From positions 1-40,052 of the forward strand of contig SIAQ01000040.1 of assembly GCA_009697105.1 (NCBI GenBank): 40,052 bases of DNA, in the 5' to 3' direction. This stretch comes from Gemmataceae bacterium. Its GTDB lineage: Bacteria; Planctomycetota; Planctomycetia; Gemmatales; Gemmataceae. The notes below the pieces were generated by a model that was not told where the DNA came from, ran no database searches, and was given only the letters and a program-made list of their open reading frames with translations. Numbering within the stretch: position 1 is the stretch's first letter; each line of letters opens with the position of its first letter. This document shows positions 31,921 to 40,052 of the stretch, piece after piece. The position numbers and the translations under genes are program-made.

Positions 31921-34542
31921 ATGCAGCTACGGTGGTGGGCGAGAACGGCGGTCGTCGTCGGCGTTATTGCGACGCTGGCGTGGCTGTGGCTGCGCACACC
32001 GGACTCCGACGCGCCGCCGATCGTTCTCCAATCCCAGCCGACGGCCACGCGCACCGTGCAGTTCCGCCGGGATGTGTTGCCGATCCTTTCCAGCAAATGT
32101 TACTCGTGCCATGGCCCCGATAGCTCCTCACGCAAGGGCGGCCTGCGGCTCGATCAACGCGAGTTCGCCCTGGCCTCATGGCGTTCCGGCGAAACAGCGA
32201 TTGTTCCAGGTAAGCCAGCCGACAGTGAAGTCGTGCGGCGTATCCATAGCGGCGATGCCAAAGCAATCATGCCGCCGACGAAGACGGGCAAGTCGCTGAC
32301 AGCGAAAGAGAAGCAGATGCTGGAGAAATGGATCGCCGAGGGAGCCGAGTATCAGCAGCACTGGGCATTCGAGTCCGCCGTGCGACCAGCTGTGCCGACC
32401 GTGAAGAACATGACCTGGGTGCGTAATCCCATTGATGCCTTCGTGCTGGCGAGGCTCGAAGCGGCAGGCATCGAACCATCGCCTCGCGCGGATCGCGTGA
32501 CGCTGATTCGGCGACTGTCGATCGACCTGCGCGGTCTGCCGCCAACAATGGGCGAAGTCGATGCGTTTCTCGCCGACGAGTCACCCGAGGCTTGGGATAA
32601 GCTAATCGACCGCATGCTCGCCTCGCCGCACTACGGCGAGAAGATGACGCAAGTCTGGCTCGACCTCGCCCGCTTCGGCGACACGAGCGGGTATCACAAC
32701 GACAGCACCCGCCAGATGTGGCTATGGCGTGACTGGGTCATCAACGCCTTCAACACCAACATGCGCTACGACCAGTTTACGATCGAGCAACTCGCTGGCG
32801 ACCTTCTGCCCAATGCGACAGTGCAGCAAAAAATCGCCACAGGGTTCAATCGCAACACACGCTTCAACGAAGAAGGCGGCGTCGATCCCGAGGAATATGT
32901 CGTCCGCTACACCGTCGATCGCGTCAACACGCTCGGGCAGATTTGGTTGGGCCTGACGCTCAACTGCGCGGAATGCCACGACCACAAATTCGACCCGATT
33001 TCGCAGAAGGAATATTACCAGCTCTTCGCGTTCTTTAGCGGCATCAAGGAACCGATGGTCGAAGGCGCGGCGATTCATGGCAAGCCGCTGCCGCCGATCT
33101 TGTCGCTGCCGTCGTCTGAGCAGACCAAAAAGCTGGTGGATTGTCGCAACGAGCAGGCGATGATCGAGAAGGCGATCGTCAAGGAACTGGATCGCTTCAA
33201 GTATGTCGATCCGAATGATAAGAATCCGAAGCGTTCGCAGTCGGCATGGGAGGCGAGCGTGCGCGATTCGCTCGATACGCCAGCCGATATCCGCACCATA
33301 GTGAATATGGCCGAGCCGCAGCGCGACGACAAACGCAAGCGGGTATTGCGAGACTACTACCTTCGGCACGTGCATGAGGATGCCAGCGAGGTCATCGGCC
33401 CGCTCGATCGCCATCTAGATGAGCTTGCCAAGCAAATCAAGGACACGGAGGACGCCATCCCGCATGGCATGGTCACCGAGCAAATGGTGAATCCCAGGCC
33501 CGCGTTTGTTCTGAAGCGTGGCGACTTCGCAAGCAAGGGCGAACGCGTCGCGCCAGGCGTGCCCATCGTCTTTGCCGGTACGAAAGACACGGCATCAAGC
33601 AGTCGCCTCGACCTCGCCCGCTGGCTAATGCGGGCGGACCATCCGCTCACCGGACGTGTGACGGCGAATCGCCTCTGGACGCAAATGTTTGGTACTGGAC
33701 TCGTTCGTACGTTCGGCGACTTCGGCACGCAGGGCGAACCGCCGACGCATCCCGAACTGTTCGATTGGCTGGCGAGCGAGTTGGCCACGAGCGATTCACC
33801 GTGGGATCTGAAGCGTATGCTACGGCTAATCGCCAGCTCGGCGACGTATAAGCAGGCGTCGATCTATCGCGCGGATGTGGCGAAGATCGACCCACAGAAT
33901 CGGCTGGTCTCACGCATGGGCCGGCATCGCCAAAGCGCGGAGGAGTTGCGTGATAGTGCCTTGGCCATCGCCGGCTTGCTGCAGCGCAAGGTCGGTGGTC
34001 CGTCGTTTCAGCCGTATCAGCCGCCGGACTTCTACAAGTTCAAGAACGAGGACTGGTCATGGAACCCGAGCGAAGGCGCGGAGCAGTATCGCCGAGGTAT
34101 TTACGCATTTTGGCGTCGCACGGCTCTACATCCGATGTTCACGATTCTCGATGCTCCGAGTCGGCAGGAATGCATCGTCGTGCGCGATCGCTCGAACACG
34201 CCGTTGCAGGCGTTTGTGCTGCTCAACGATCCGACGTTCGTCGAGTCAGCTCGAGTGCTCGCGGAGAAATTGTTGCAGCAGAACCTCGCACATGACGACC
34301 GCCTCAAGCTGCTATTTCGCATGGCGACTTGTCGTGTGCCCGATGCGACGGAGGTGGACATACTACGTGAACGCTGGAAGTTGCTGCACGAGCGGTTCCG
34401 CAAGGATCCCGACGGGGCAGGGCGGTTCGTCAGCGTGGGGCAGTATCCGCGTGACATTAGCATCGATGTTGTGGCGTTGGCAAGCTGGACCGCCCTCGCG
34501 AATATGGTGCTGAATCTGGACGAAGTCATCATGCGCGAATAA
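31921..34542 (+). CDS. Planctomycete cytochrome c-type DUF1549/DUF1553 protein
   Basis: This 873-residue exported protein has an N-terminal membrane anchor (about residues 9-24), then a PSCyt1-type haem domain with CYSCHGP (Cys60, Cys63, His64) for covalent haem c. DUF1549 follows (about 165-370; strings PIDAFVLARLEAAGI and RLSIDLRGLPPT), and DUF1553 (about 580-850; LARWLMRADHPLTGRVTANR, TFGDFGTQGEPPTHPELFDW, then SAEELRDSAL). This domain set is abundant and largely confined to Planctomycetes and relatives; its reaction is unknown, and roles in periplasmic redox chemistry or polysaccharide use have been guessed. A DUF1501 gene follows directly, the classical partner. GAGG lies upstream of the ATG. 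Confidence 0.95.
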   Translation: MQLRWWARTAVVVGVIATLAWLWLRTPDSDAPPIVLQSQPTATRTVQFRRDVLPILSSKCYSCHGPDSSSRKGGLRLDQREFALASWRSGETAIVPGKPADSEVVRRIHSGDAKAIMPPTKTGKSLTAKEKQMLEKWIAEGAEYQQHWAFESAVRPAVPTVKNMTWVRNPIDAFVLARLEAAGIEPSPRADRVTLIRRLSIDLRGLPPTMGEVDAFLADESPEAWDKLIDRMLASPHYGEKMTQVWLDLARFGDTSGYHNDSTRQMWLWRDWVINAFNTNMRYDQFTIEQLAGDLLPNATVQQKIATGFNRNTRFNEEGGVDPEEYVVRYTVDRVNTLGQIWLGLTLNCAECHDHKFDPISQKEYYQLFAFFSGIKEPMVEGAAIHGKPLPPILSLPSSEQTKKLVDCRNEQAMIEKAIVKELDRFKYVDPNDKNPKRSQSAWEASVRDSLDTPADIRTIVNMAEPQRDDKRKRVLRDYYLRHVHEDASEVIGPLDRHLDELAKQIKDTEDAIPHGMVTEQMVNPRPAFVLKRGDFASKGERVAPGVPIVFAGTKDTASSSRLDLARWLMRADHPLTGRVTANRLWTQMFGTGLVRTFGDFGTQGEPPTHPELFDWLASELATSDSPWDLKRMLRLIASSATYKQASIYRADVAKIDPQNRLVSRMGRHRQSAEELRDSALAIAGLLQRKVGGPSFQPYQPPDFYKFKNEDWSWNPSEGAEQYRRGIYAFWRRTALHPMFTILDAPSRQECIVVRDRSNTPLQAFVLLNDPTFVESARVLAEKLLQQNLAHDDRLKLLFRMATCRVPDATEVDILRERWKLLHERFRKDPDGAGRFVSVGQYPRDISIDVVALASWTALANMVLNLDEVIMRE

Positions 34543-34553
34543 ATCCACGACGT

Positions 34554-34621
34554 AAGCCCAGAGGTGAGGTACTCCGAACCTCTGGGATCCCAAAGGTTCG
34601 GAGTACCTCACCCTTGGGCTT
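34554..34621. repeat. Two inverted GGTGAGGTACTCCGAACC hairpins (copies D and E)
   Basis: Copy D (34554-34586) has the 9-bp stem CCCAGAGGT/ACCTCTGGG. Copy E (34589-34621, inverted) has CCCAAGGGT/ACCTTTGGG with one G-U. Each forms its own hairpin, and together they form one long palindrome. They lie in the 87-base gap between the DUF1549/1553 and DUF1501 genes. Confidence 0.85.
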
Positions 34622-34629
34622 GCTCACCT

Positions 34630-36033
34630 ATGAACCTCGCACGCCGACATTTTTTGACGCGATCCACCGGTTGCCTCGGCATCGCCGCTCTGGCCTCGCT
34701 CCTCAAAAGCGACGCCCAAACTCCGGTGCCAGGGCAGCTTGAGCGCACCCATATCGCGCCGCGAGCCCGCAACGTCATATTTCTGTTCATGGGCGGTGGG
34801 CCATCGCATATCGACACCTTCGACCCGAAGCCAATGCTAACTCAACGGCACGGCGAGGAGATGCCGCAGTCAGTCCTTGGCACGCAGCGAGTGACGTTGA
34901 TGACGCGAAGCCAGGGCCACTTCCGCGCCGCCGCCACGCCATTTCGCTTTCGCAAAGCTGGCCGCGCGGGCCATGACATGAGCGACCTTTGGCAGCACCT
35001 GCCGAGCGTTGCGGACGACCTTACATTCATCCGCTCGATGCACACCGAGCCGATCAATCACGACCCCGCCGTCACGCTTATGCAAACGGGCCGACCGGAG
35101 TTCGGCATGCCCAACATCGGCTCGTGGTGCAGTTATGGCCTCGGCTCGGAGAATCGCGATTTGCCCGCCTTCATCTTCATGATGTCGGGCAACTTCGATC
35201 AGCCGATCACCACGCGCTACTTTGGCAGCGGATTCCTCGAAGGCCGGCATCAGGGCGTGCAGTTCCACCCCGCCAGCGATCCCGTGCAGTACCTCAACAA
35301 CCCCGCCGGCATGTCGCGTGAAATGCGTGGCGACGTCATTGACGGCATCAACGCGCTCAATCGACACAGGCGTGAGCGCGTGGCCGATCCTGATATCGAT
35401 GCCCGTATCCATTCCTACGAGATGGCGTTTCGCATGCAGGCCGCCGTGCCCGAATTGCTCGACGTCCGCAGCGAAACCGAACGCACGCTAAATCTGTACG
35501 GCCCCGACGTGCACAGTCCCGCGACGTTCGCACGCCAATGTCTGCTCGCACGCCGTCTCGTCGAACGCGGCGTACGCTTCGTGCAACTCTTCCACCGCGG
35601 CTGGGACGCACATAGCGCGGTCACGACCAACCTGCGCCGCCAGGTTCGCGACGTCGATCAGCCGATCACCGCTCTGCTGCGTGATCTGAGATCGCGCGGC
35701 TTGCTCGACTCGACGCTCGTTATTTGGGGAGGGGAGTTTGGCCGAACGGCCTATGGTCAGGGCGATCTCGCGGGCGAATTCGGACGCGACCATCATCCGC
35801 GCTGCTTCACCTATTGGCTCGCCGGCGGCGGGATCAAACCGGGCCTGACGATCGGTGCAACCGACGAGTTCGGCTACAACATCACCGACAGGCCGATCCA
35901 CGTCAACGATCTGCACGCGACTATTTTGCACTGCCTGGGAGTTGACCACCTGCGTCTGACCTATCGTCACGCCGGCCGCGACTTCCGTTTGACGGACGTG
36001 GCCGGGGAAGTGGTGAGCGAGATTGTGGAGTGA
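34630..36033 (+). CDS. DUF1501 family exported protein
   Basis: This 467-residue protein has a twin-arginine-like signal (MNLARRHFLTRSTGCLGIAA). The mature domain is DUF1501, related to the alkaline phosphatase/sulfatase fold: NVIFLFMGGGPSHIDTFDPK near the start (VIFLFMGGGPSHID is the family signature), MQTGRPEFGMPNIGSW, then WGGEFGRTAYGQG and GRDHHPRCFTYWLAGGGIKP near the C-terminus. The sulfatase-type Cys/Ser formylglycine motif is absent, and the catalytic mechanism is unknown. DUF1501 genes nearly always follow DUF1549/1553 genes, as here, so the two probably act together in the periplasm. The frame extends 22 codons upstream into the repeats; this stretch (beginning MRYSEPLG) is rejected, and ATG 34630 is used. 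Confidence 0.93.
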   Translation: MNLARRHFLTRSTGCLGIAALASLLKSDAQTPVPGQLERTHIAPRARNVIFLFMGGGPSHIDTFDPKPMLTQRHGEEMPQSVLGTQRVTLMTRSQGHFRAAATPFRFRKAGRAGHDMSDLWQHLPSVADDLTFIRSMHTEPINHDPAVTLMQTGRPEFGMPNIGSWCSYGLGSENRDLPAFIFMMSGNFDQPITTRYFGSGFLEGRHQGVQFHPASDPVQYLNNPAGMSREMRGDVIDGINALNRHRRERVADPDIDARIHSYEMAFRMQAAVPELLDVRSETERTLNLYGPDVHSPATFARQCLLARRLVERGVRFVQLFHRGWDAHSAVTTNLRRQVRDVDQPITALLRDLRSRGLLDSTLVIWGGEFGRTAYGQGDLAGEFGRDHHPRCFTYWLAGGGIKPGLTIGATDEFGYNITDRPIHVNDLHATILHCLGVDHLRLTYRHAGRDFRLTDVAGEVVSEIVE

Positions 36034-36048
36034 CGGTGAGGCTCAACT

Positions 36049-36078
36049 TCGCACGGTCGGTCAATGAGAGCCGTGCGA
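36049..36078. terminator. Hairpin between convergent genes
   Basis: TCGCACGG (36049-36056) and CCGTGCGA (36071-36078) form a perfect 8-bp stem with a 14-base loop between the DUF1501 gene and the convergent methyltransferase gene. There is no clear U-run, so its terminator role is only inferred from position. Confidence 0.45.
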
Positions 36079-36112
36079 GGAAGAATGAACCCAATCTTTG
36101 AAACAAACAAGC

Positions 36113-37177
36113 TCACCTCAAAGTTCGACAAAAAACAAGCGGTCCCGTGCGAGGGATGGATGCCCCTTCTTGCTGTTGTTGAACTTCTTTTCCGCGTAGA
36201 ATCCGCTTGATGGTTTTTTTTGTGAGATTCTTGGCCTTTCGCAAGATCGTCTTGAACATTGCTATCGTATCGAGAGACGATTTAGGCAAGGCCTGATGGA
36301 AAAAGCGAGGCGCGAGCGTATCCCTCATGCGAAGGAAAGGCTCAGCCGTTTTGCCGCCAGGGACTCCAAGTTTGGGCCTTTCGGATTTCCAGAAACGCTG
36401 GGCGGCATCGAGATATTGCGATTGCTCGTTTTCGCTTCGATATTGCGCCTGGATCGGACTTCGATCCCACGCCGAGTGGTTGCCTTTTTCAGCAACGATT
36501 ACGGTCATATAGTCAACAAATCGGAATGGCGCCTGATTGATCCAATTGGTCGCCCAACCATTGCTCGTTTCGATAACCGGATCCCATCCATAGAAATCCC
36601 AGGGCCCTTCGAGGCTATCGAAGTGGGCAACGTAGGTTTTGCAATCCTGGAATTCATTGATGGCGTAGTAATCGAAAAACCAATCAACCGGATAGATCAG
36701 ATAGGGTCCATTCACTGGCGTCCCGTGTTCGAGGTGAACGATTCGGCCGCCCGGTTTGAGGAGGCGCGACAGGTTCTTGATACTCGTCGCTGGGTCGAAG
36801 AGATTGTCCAACACGCTGCCATTGTAGATGAAGTCGAATTGGCCAACGTATTTATCGGGGATCGGATAATTGAGGTTACATACGATTTCGGCGCCTTCAT
36901 AGTCACTCACATCCAGCGCCTGAACGGTAGCGTCGGAGAAGAGGTTGAAAAGCGATCGGTCAGCGATGAAATTATGATCTCTCGCATTGCGAGTGGTATG
37001 ATCCAAAGCCACGGTGACACCTGGCCGGACTGCGACACCCTCGTCGCTGATCAATTTCATTGCGTTGTCGGGTGACAAAGGCACGGTTTGACGACCAATC
37101 AGCAAGACCTTTCCAGTAATTGGCCTGTACTTATGCTCATTGAGCAACACTCTTGCCATTTGCGGGAGAAGACCCAT
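36113..37177 (-). CDS. SAM-dependent methyltransferase (paralogue 1)
   Basis: This 354-residue class I methyltransferase has the Rossmann-like pattern GKVLLIGRQ, ADRSLFNLFSDATVQALDVS, FDFIYNGSVLDNLF, LLKPGGRIVHLEHG and FFDYYAINEF. The LLKPGG strand-turn is typical of the family. The gene at 37596-38585 encodes a related protein with the same order (GRILTLGRQ, then FDVVFDGGTMEHIF, MLAAGGRVIHH and FWDYYSANEF). ATG 37177 is chosen because TGGAGT lies about 9 bases upstream and the two paralogues then start at the same place; a start five codons upstream is possible. The C-terminal 100 residues are basic (LRKAKNLTKKTIKRILRGKE). Acceptor unknown; the context suggests surface sugar or glycolipid modification. 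Confidence 0.83.
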   Translation of the reverse strand: MGLLPQMARVLLNEHKYRPITGKVLLIGRQTVPLSPDNAMKLISDEGVAVRPGVTVALDHTTRNARDHNFIADRSLFNLFSDATVQALDVSDYEGAEIVCNLNYPIPDKYVGQFDFIYNGSVLDNLFDPATSIKNLSRLLKPGGRIVHLEHGTPVNGPYLIYPVDWFFDYYAINEFQDCKTYVAHFDSLEGPWDFYGWDPVIETSNGWATNWINQAPFRFVDYMTVIVAEKGNHSAWDRSPIQAQYRSENEQSQYLDAAQRFWKSERPKLGVPGGKTAEPFLRMRDTLAPRFFHQALPKSSLDTIAMFKTILRKAKNLTKKTIKRILRGKEVQQQQEGASIPRTGPLVFCRTLR

Positions 37178-37595
37178 GAGAATGTACTCCATTGCTTAAA
37201 AAATTTGCTTCCCGCTGTACCGCGGGGTTAGCTCAAAAACACGAATAAGGCAAATCCGGCGGGTACGTCAATGCCAGAATCCTGCCACGACAGCGCCACC
37301 TCGCAGGTCAGGCTTTCCAGTTTGACCAGAGATTCCCATATTCGTTAAATACGGAAAGGTAGCGTTTGGCTGGAAAGCCTGACCTACGTAGCCAGCGCTG
37401 TCGTACGACGGCACGTTCGAGCCATAGATTTGTTCCGAGGTCGGTTCCGCCAATTACCGGGCCAACGGCGTTTGCTCGCGGCCCATATTCCGCACCTACA
37501 ACACTGCCAGCAACAAATTGATTCGCCCAATTACGGCTTGGTCATGAAACCATGGATTCATTGCTTCTGAGCGATACCGAACAAACGCCCGTTAC
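37178..37595. other. Gap between the two paralogous methyltransferases
   Basis: This 418-base gap holds the GTCAGGCTTTCC inverted repeat (37288-37403) and several short minus-strand frames. A 61-codon frame (37268-37453) is mostly repeat. Fragments such as NPWFHDQAVIGR and VVGAEYGPRANAVGP occur in different frames at 37405-37560, possibly from a decayed gene, but none is long enough to call. Confidence 0.4.
37288..37403. repeat. Inverted repeat, GTCAGGCTTTCCAG family
   Basis: The left arm (37288-37327) contains CGACAGCGCC and GGTCAGGCTTTCCAG. The right arm (37369-37403 onward in reverse) contains CTGGAAAGCCTGACC and GGCGCTGTCG-like ends, with several mismatches. Its translation gives GQAFQP, a string that I recall from spurious planctomycete ORFs. 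Confidence 0.7.
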
Positions 37596-38585
37596 TCAAT
37601 GGTATTTCGTTCGGAGTTTTACCACCGGAAGCTGAAGCCCTTTGGCGGTGGCGGCTGGCTTGATGGCTCTCGGGCTGGTGAGAAAACGGACGGCAGAGCG
37701 GAGAAAACGCCTAACGCGATGCGGGACAATGGCTTTCGCTAATCGAATCGCTAGAGGGCGCGGTTCTTGCGTGTTAGGCGTTTCCGTTTTCGCAGGTCCC
37801 GCCAAAGGCACCACAGTCAATTGAGGCGAGTTCGACAACTGCCACGACTTTGAATAAAACCCCTGCTGAGGAATTCGATGACCAGTGGTCGCCGGAGTCT
37901 TGGAGGCAACGCAGTGAATAGCGTACATTCCGTCGTCCAGCCCACCGAAACTGACTGTATTTAAGCAGTCAGGGGTGTAGTCGGTTAGCTCCCAAGGGTC
38001 CGTTTGGACATCCGGGGTATGCCGAATCAACTTTATACTGTTGATGTCGAACTCATTTGCCGAATAATAGTCCCAGAAAAACGTGGGCGAGAACATATAG
38101 AATCCATGATCTATGTGATTGCAAGATACTGCGTGGTGAATCACACGCCCGCCGGCCGCCAGCATCCGAAATATATTGTTCAGCACATTGGGTAAATGGA
38201 AGATATGTTCCATCGTGCCGCCATCAAAAACGACATCAAATTTTCCCACGAGAGATTCGGGAAGCTCGGGGTTATTGAGATCAAAGATATGATCGGCGTT
38301 TTCAAAGCCCGAAGCGTCAAGTGAGACAATCGCGGAGAAACCGAGAGAATGGGAGAAGTAACGGTCTGAAATATATTGATTCGTAGAATTGACCTCGCAA
38401 GAATTCTGCGCTTCATGTTCAAGAGCGACCTCCGTAAGGCCGATTCCGGCTTCGGCAGCAATTTGGTTAAACGAAGGGGCGGAGAAATGCATTTGCTGCC
38501 TGCCGAGAGTCAAAATGCGACCGTGGAACGGCCTATGGGCGGATTCTTCCAACCACAATTTTGCGCTTCCAATGGATATGCCCAT
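37596..38585 (-). CDS. SAM-dependent methyltransferase (paralogue 2)
   Basis: This 329-residue class I methyltransferase is a diverged tandem copy of the gene at 36113-37177. It has GRILTLGRQ at the N-terminus, SDRYFSHSLGFSAIVSLDAS, FDVVFDGGTMEHIFHLPNVL, MLAAGGRVIHHAVSCNHIDH, and FWDYYSANEF near residue 180. The two proteins share the order of motifs but differ in most positions, so the duplication is old or they were acquired together. AAGGA lies 10 bases before ATG 38585. The C-terminal region is basic (RLAKAIVPHRVRRFLRSAVR) and may contact a membrane or polyanion. Its target is unknown. Confidence 0.83.
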   Translation of the reverse strand: MGISIGSAKLWLEESAHRPFHGRILTLGRQQMHFSAPSFNQIAAEAGIGLTEVALEHEAQNSCEVNSTNQYISDRYFSHSLGFSAIVSLDASGFENADHIFDLNNPELPESLVGKFDVVFDGGTMEHIFHLPNVLNNIFRMLAAGGRVIHHAVSCNHIDHGFYMFSPTFFWDYYSANEFDINSIKLIRHTPDVQTDPWELTDYTPDCLNTVSFGGLDDGMYAIHCVASKTPATTGHRIPQQGFYSKSWQLSNSPQLTVVPLAGPAKTETPNTQEPRPLAIRLAKAIVPHRVRRFLRSAVRFLTSPRAIKPAATAKGLQLPVVKLRTKYH

Positions 38586-38717
38586 TTCTACTTCCTTTTT
38601 TTATTTGAGATTATTCAATGCCTGAATCCACATCCTGACAGCCGGGCATAACTGTACAGAACGGTCATATCTCCCCGATTTCGTTGAGCAACACTTCTTA
38701 GCAACGGCGGAAATCCA

Positions 38718-39983
38718 TCAAGCAGCAAGGCGGCGTTGCGATTTCTGAAAAGAAGGCACCGGCACCACGAAGGTGCCCCCCTCTTGCTGAAACCTGGCAT
38801 GGTTTTGCATGATCGTGGGCGCAAAACGCCAGGCGAGGATGATGACGATCTCGGGTCGTTTGGAATAGAGCGTATCGGGATGATAGACCGGCACACGGTA
38901 GCCCGGCGACACGGTCCCGTGACGGAGCGGATTGTCGTCCACGAGGAAATCGATCAGTTTGCCCATCTTGAAGTGATGCATCAGCGTCGTGACGGTGGCC
39001 GACGCACCATAGCCGGCGATCGTCGCGCCGGTGGCACGGGCCTGGTTCAGGAAATGGACCGTCTGATCGCGCAAACCATCGACGCGAGAGCGGAATGCCT
39101 TGTAGGTGGACGGATCGTAAAGCCCTGCCGCTTCCTCGACGGCGATCAACTCGGCGACGCGCGGCGAGACCGGTCGTGGTCCGCCGATCTTCTGGGCGAA
39201 GCCGCGAATCGAGCCGCCTTTGCTGGGCACGCGTTCAACATCGACGAGGTGCATGCCGTGGCGGCGCAGGAACGCGTCCATTGGTTTGACGGAATGATAG
39301 CAGAGGTGTTCGTGGTAAACAAAATCAAACACCAGGCCCTGCACCGTGTCAAGAAGATACGAAACCTCGAAAACGAAGACGCCGTTGTCGGCGAGCAGCG
39401 AGCCGATCGCGGCCGCCATGTTTCCCAGCGCGTCGTTGTGGGCGAACACATTGTTGGCGGTGCAAACCTTGACCGGCCCGTATTCCTCGACGACGCGGCG
39501 AGCCGTCGGCGCATCCATGAAGGCGTTAAGCGTGGGGATGCCGGCGGTAGTCGCGGTCCGTGCCAGATCGGTCGCGGGATCGATGCCGACCACGCGCATT
39601 CCATGACCTGCGAATTGACGCAACAACGTCCCATCGTTGCTGCCCACATCGAGCACCAGCGAACCGGCGGGCAAGGACAGCTTTTCCACGACCTGCTTGG
39701 CGTAGCGCTCGAAATGCGCCTCTAGCCCCGGCGATGACGCCGACGTGTATTGATAGCAGGAAAACAGACGAACCGGGTCGATCACATCCAGCAGTTGAAC
39801 GTGGCCGCACGAACGGCACAGGAACAGGTCCATCGGAAAGACATCGGCCGCCTCGTCCGCTCGTTCCGGCGGATAGTACCATTCGGCAAGGGCCGACGGC
39901 TCAAACTCGAATACGCAATCGATCTGCGTCGATTCGCAGAGCCGACAGGAACGACGGCGATGGTAAATTGGACTCGTTGTCAT
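38718..39983 (-). CDS. Sugar C-methyltransferase, TylCIII-like
   Basis: This 421-residue protein has the three-part layout of NDP-hexose C-methyltransferases such as TylC3. An N-terminal zinc-binding domain has CRLC (near residue 15) and CRSC (near 55), followed by VLDVGSNDGTLLRQFAGHGM (SAM-binding; GSNDG is the loop), then VFVFEVSYLLDTVQGLVFDF and the YHEHLCYHS motif with catalytic histidines. A C-terminal Rossmann-like domain includes TIAGYGASATVTTLMHHF. Such enzymes methylate a carbon of a nucleotide-activated 4-keto sugar, often to make branched deoxy sugars of O-antigens or glycosylated products. GGAG sits 7 bases before the ATG. It is followed upstream by another gene ending 21 bases before it, suggesting an operon. 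Confidence 0.9.
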   Translation of the reverse strand: MTTSPIYHRRRSCRLCESTQIDCVFEFEPSALAEWYYPPERADEAADVFPMDLFLCRSCGHVQLLDVIDPVRLFSCYQYTSASSPGLEAHFERYAKQVVEKLSLPAGSLVLDVGSNDGTLLRQFAGHGMRVVGIDPATDLARTATTAGIPTLNAFMDAPTARRVVEEYGPVKVCTANNVFAHNDALGNMAAAIGSLLADNGVFVFEVSYLLDTVQGLVFDFVYHEHLCYHSVKPMDAFLRRHGMHLVDVERVPSKGGSIRGFAQKIGGPRPVSPRVAELIAVEEAAGLYDPSTYKAFRSRVDGLRDQTVHFLNQARATGATIAGYGASATVTTLMHHFKMGKLIDFLVDDNPLRHGTVSPGYRVPVYHPDTLYSKRPEIVIILAWRFAPTIMQNHARFQQEGGTFVVPVPSFQKSQRRLAA

Positions 39984-40004
39984 CGTGACTCTCCGCGGAA
40001 AAAT

Positions 40005-40052
40005 TCAAGCAGTCAAAGTCTCATGCCAGCGCAGCGAGATGCCGCCGTCCAC
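40005..40052 (-). CDS. C-terminal tail of an upstream gene (partial)
   Basis: The minus-strand frame is open from the window edge to TGA at 40005-40007 and encodes VDGGISLRWHETLTA. It ends 21 bases before the C-methyltransferase start, in the same direction, as expected for the previous gene of one operon. In similar clusters that position often holds a sugar epimerase or nucleotidyltransferase, but 15 residues do not allow an identification. Confidence 0.4.
   Translation of the reverse strand: MDGGISLRWHETLTA

Noticed and set aside
34564..34629. 22-codon N-terminal extension of the DUF1501 gene
   Set aside because: It is repeat sequence read in frame; the Tat signal starts at 34630.
37222..37235. 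GCGGGGTTAGCTCA, similar to the 5' end of a tRNA
   Set aside because: The following bases do not form a D-loop, anticodon or T-arm; it is a chance match or a tiny remnant.
37268..37453. 61-codon minus-strand frame starting with TTG
   Set aside because: Most of it is the inverted repeat translated (GQAFQP); there is no ribosome site.

Overview
The window looks like chromosomal DNA from a GC-rich planctomycete, probably Gemmata- or Pirellula-like. The main evidence is the adjacent pair of a cytochrome-type DUF1549/DUF1553 protein and a DUF1501 protein, a gene arrangement largely confined to that phylum. Supporting signs are many secreted proteins of unknown role, few operons, and intergenic gaps full of palindromic repeats. 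Lineage is inferred from gene content only; there is no rRNA here.

Layout. Positions 1-111 hold the tail of a probable IS4-type transposase. Positions 200-1950 carry leuA on the minus strand behind a leucine attenuator: a leader peptide with nine consecutive Leu codons, then a terminator and a competing antiterminator. From 2.1 to 9.9 kb there are mostly single genes: a 2Fe-2S ferredoxin, a metallophosphoesterase, a secreted Dabb protein, a small unknown protein, a Tat-exported propeller-like protein, an exported RidA-like protein, a 902-residue secreted protein and a small membrane protein. From 10.0 to 16.3 kb lie an exported M20 amidohydrolase, a fused bioD-bioA gene, a DEAD-box helicase, a homocysteine S-methyltransferase and rpmA (L27). 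After a secreted unknown protein and a 0.5 kb gap, 17.7-21.3 kb is a MacA/MacB-like export operon, followed by a DUF4139 protein. Positions 24.4-31.5 kb are one gene for a giant polytopic membrane protein of about 2370 residues. Positions 31.9-36.0 kb are the DUF1549/1553-DUF1501 pair. The right end (36.1-40.05 kb, minus strand) has two paralogous SAM methyltransferases, a TylCIII-like sugar C-methyltransferase and the tail of another gene, probably the edge of a surface-glycan cluster.

How parts work together. Leucine supply is probably sensed by translation of the leader peptide, which decides whether leuA is transcribed. The biotin fusion couples the last two steps before biotin synthase. 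The adaptor, ATPase and permease at 17.7-21.3 kb form one inner-membrane export machine.

The most distinctive feature outside the genes is a dense set of palindromic repeats from at least seven families in almost every intergenic gap. Two families show paired base changes that keep the hairpin stem while the loop stays constant. One palindrome lies in frame inside bioDA and encodes the linker between its enzymes. I found no CRISPR array, complete tRNA, rRNA, prophage or recognisable defence system.
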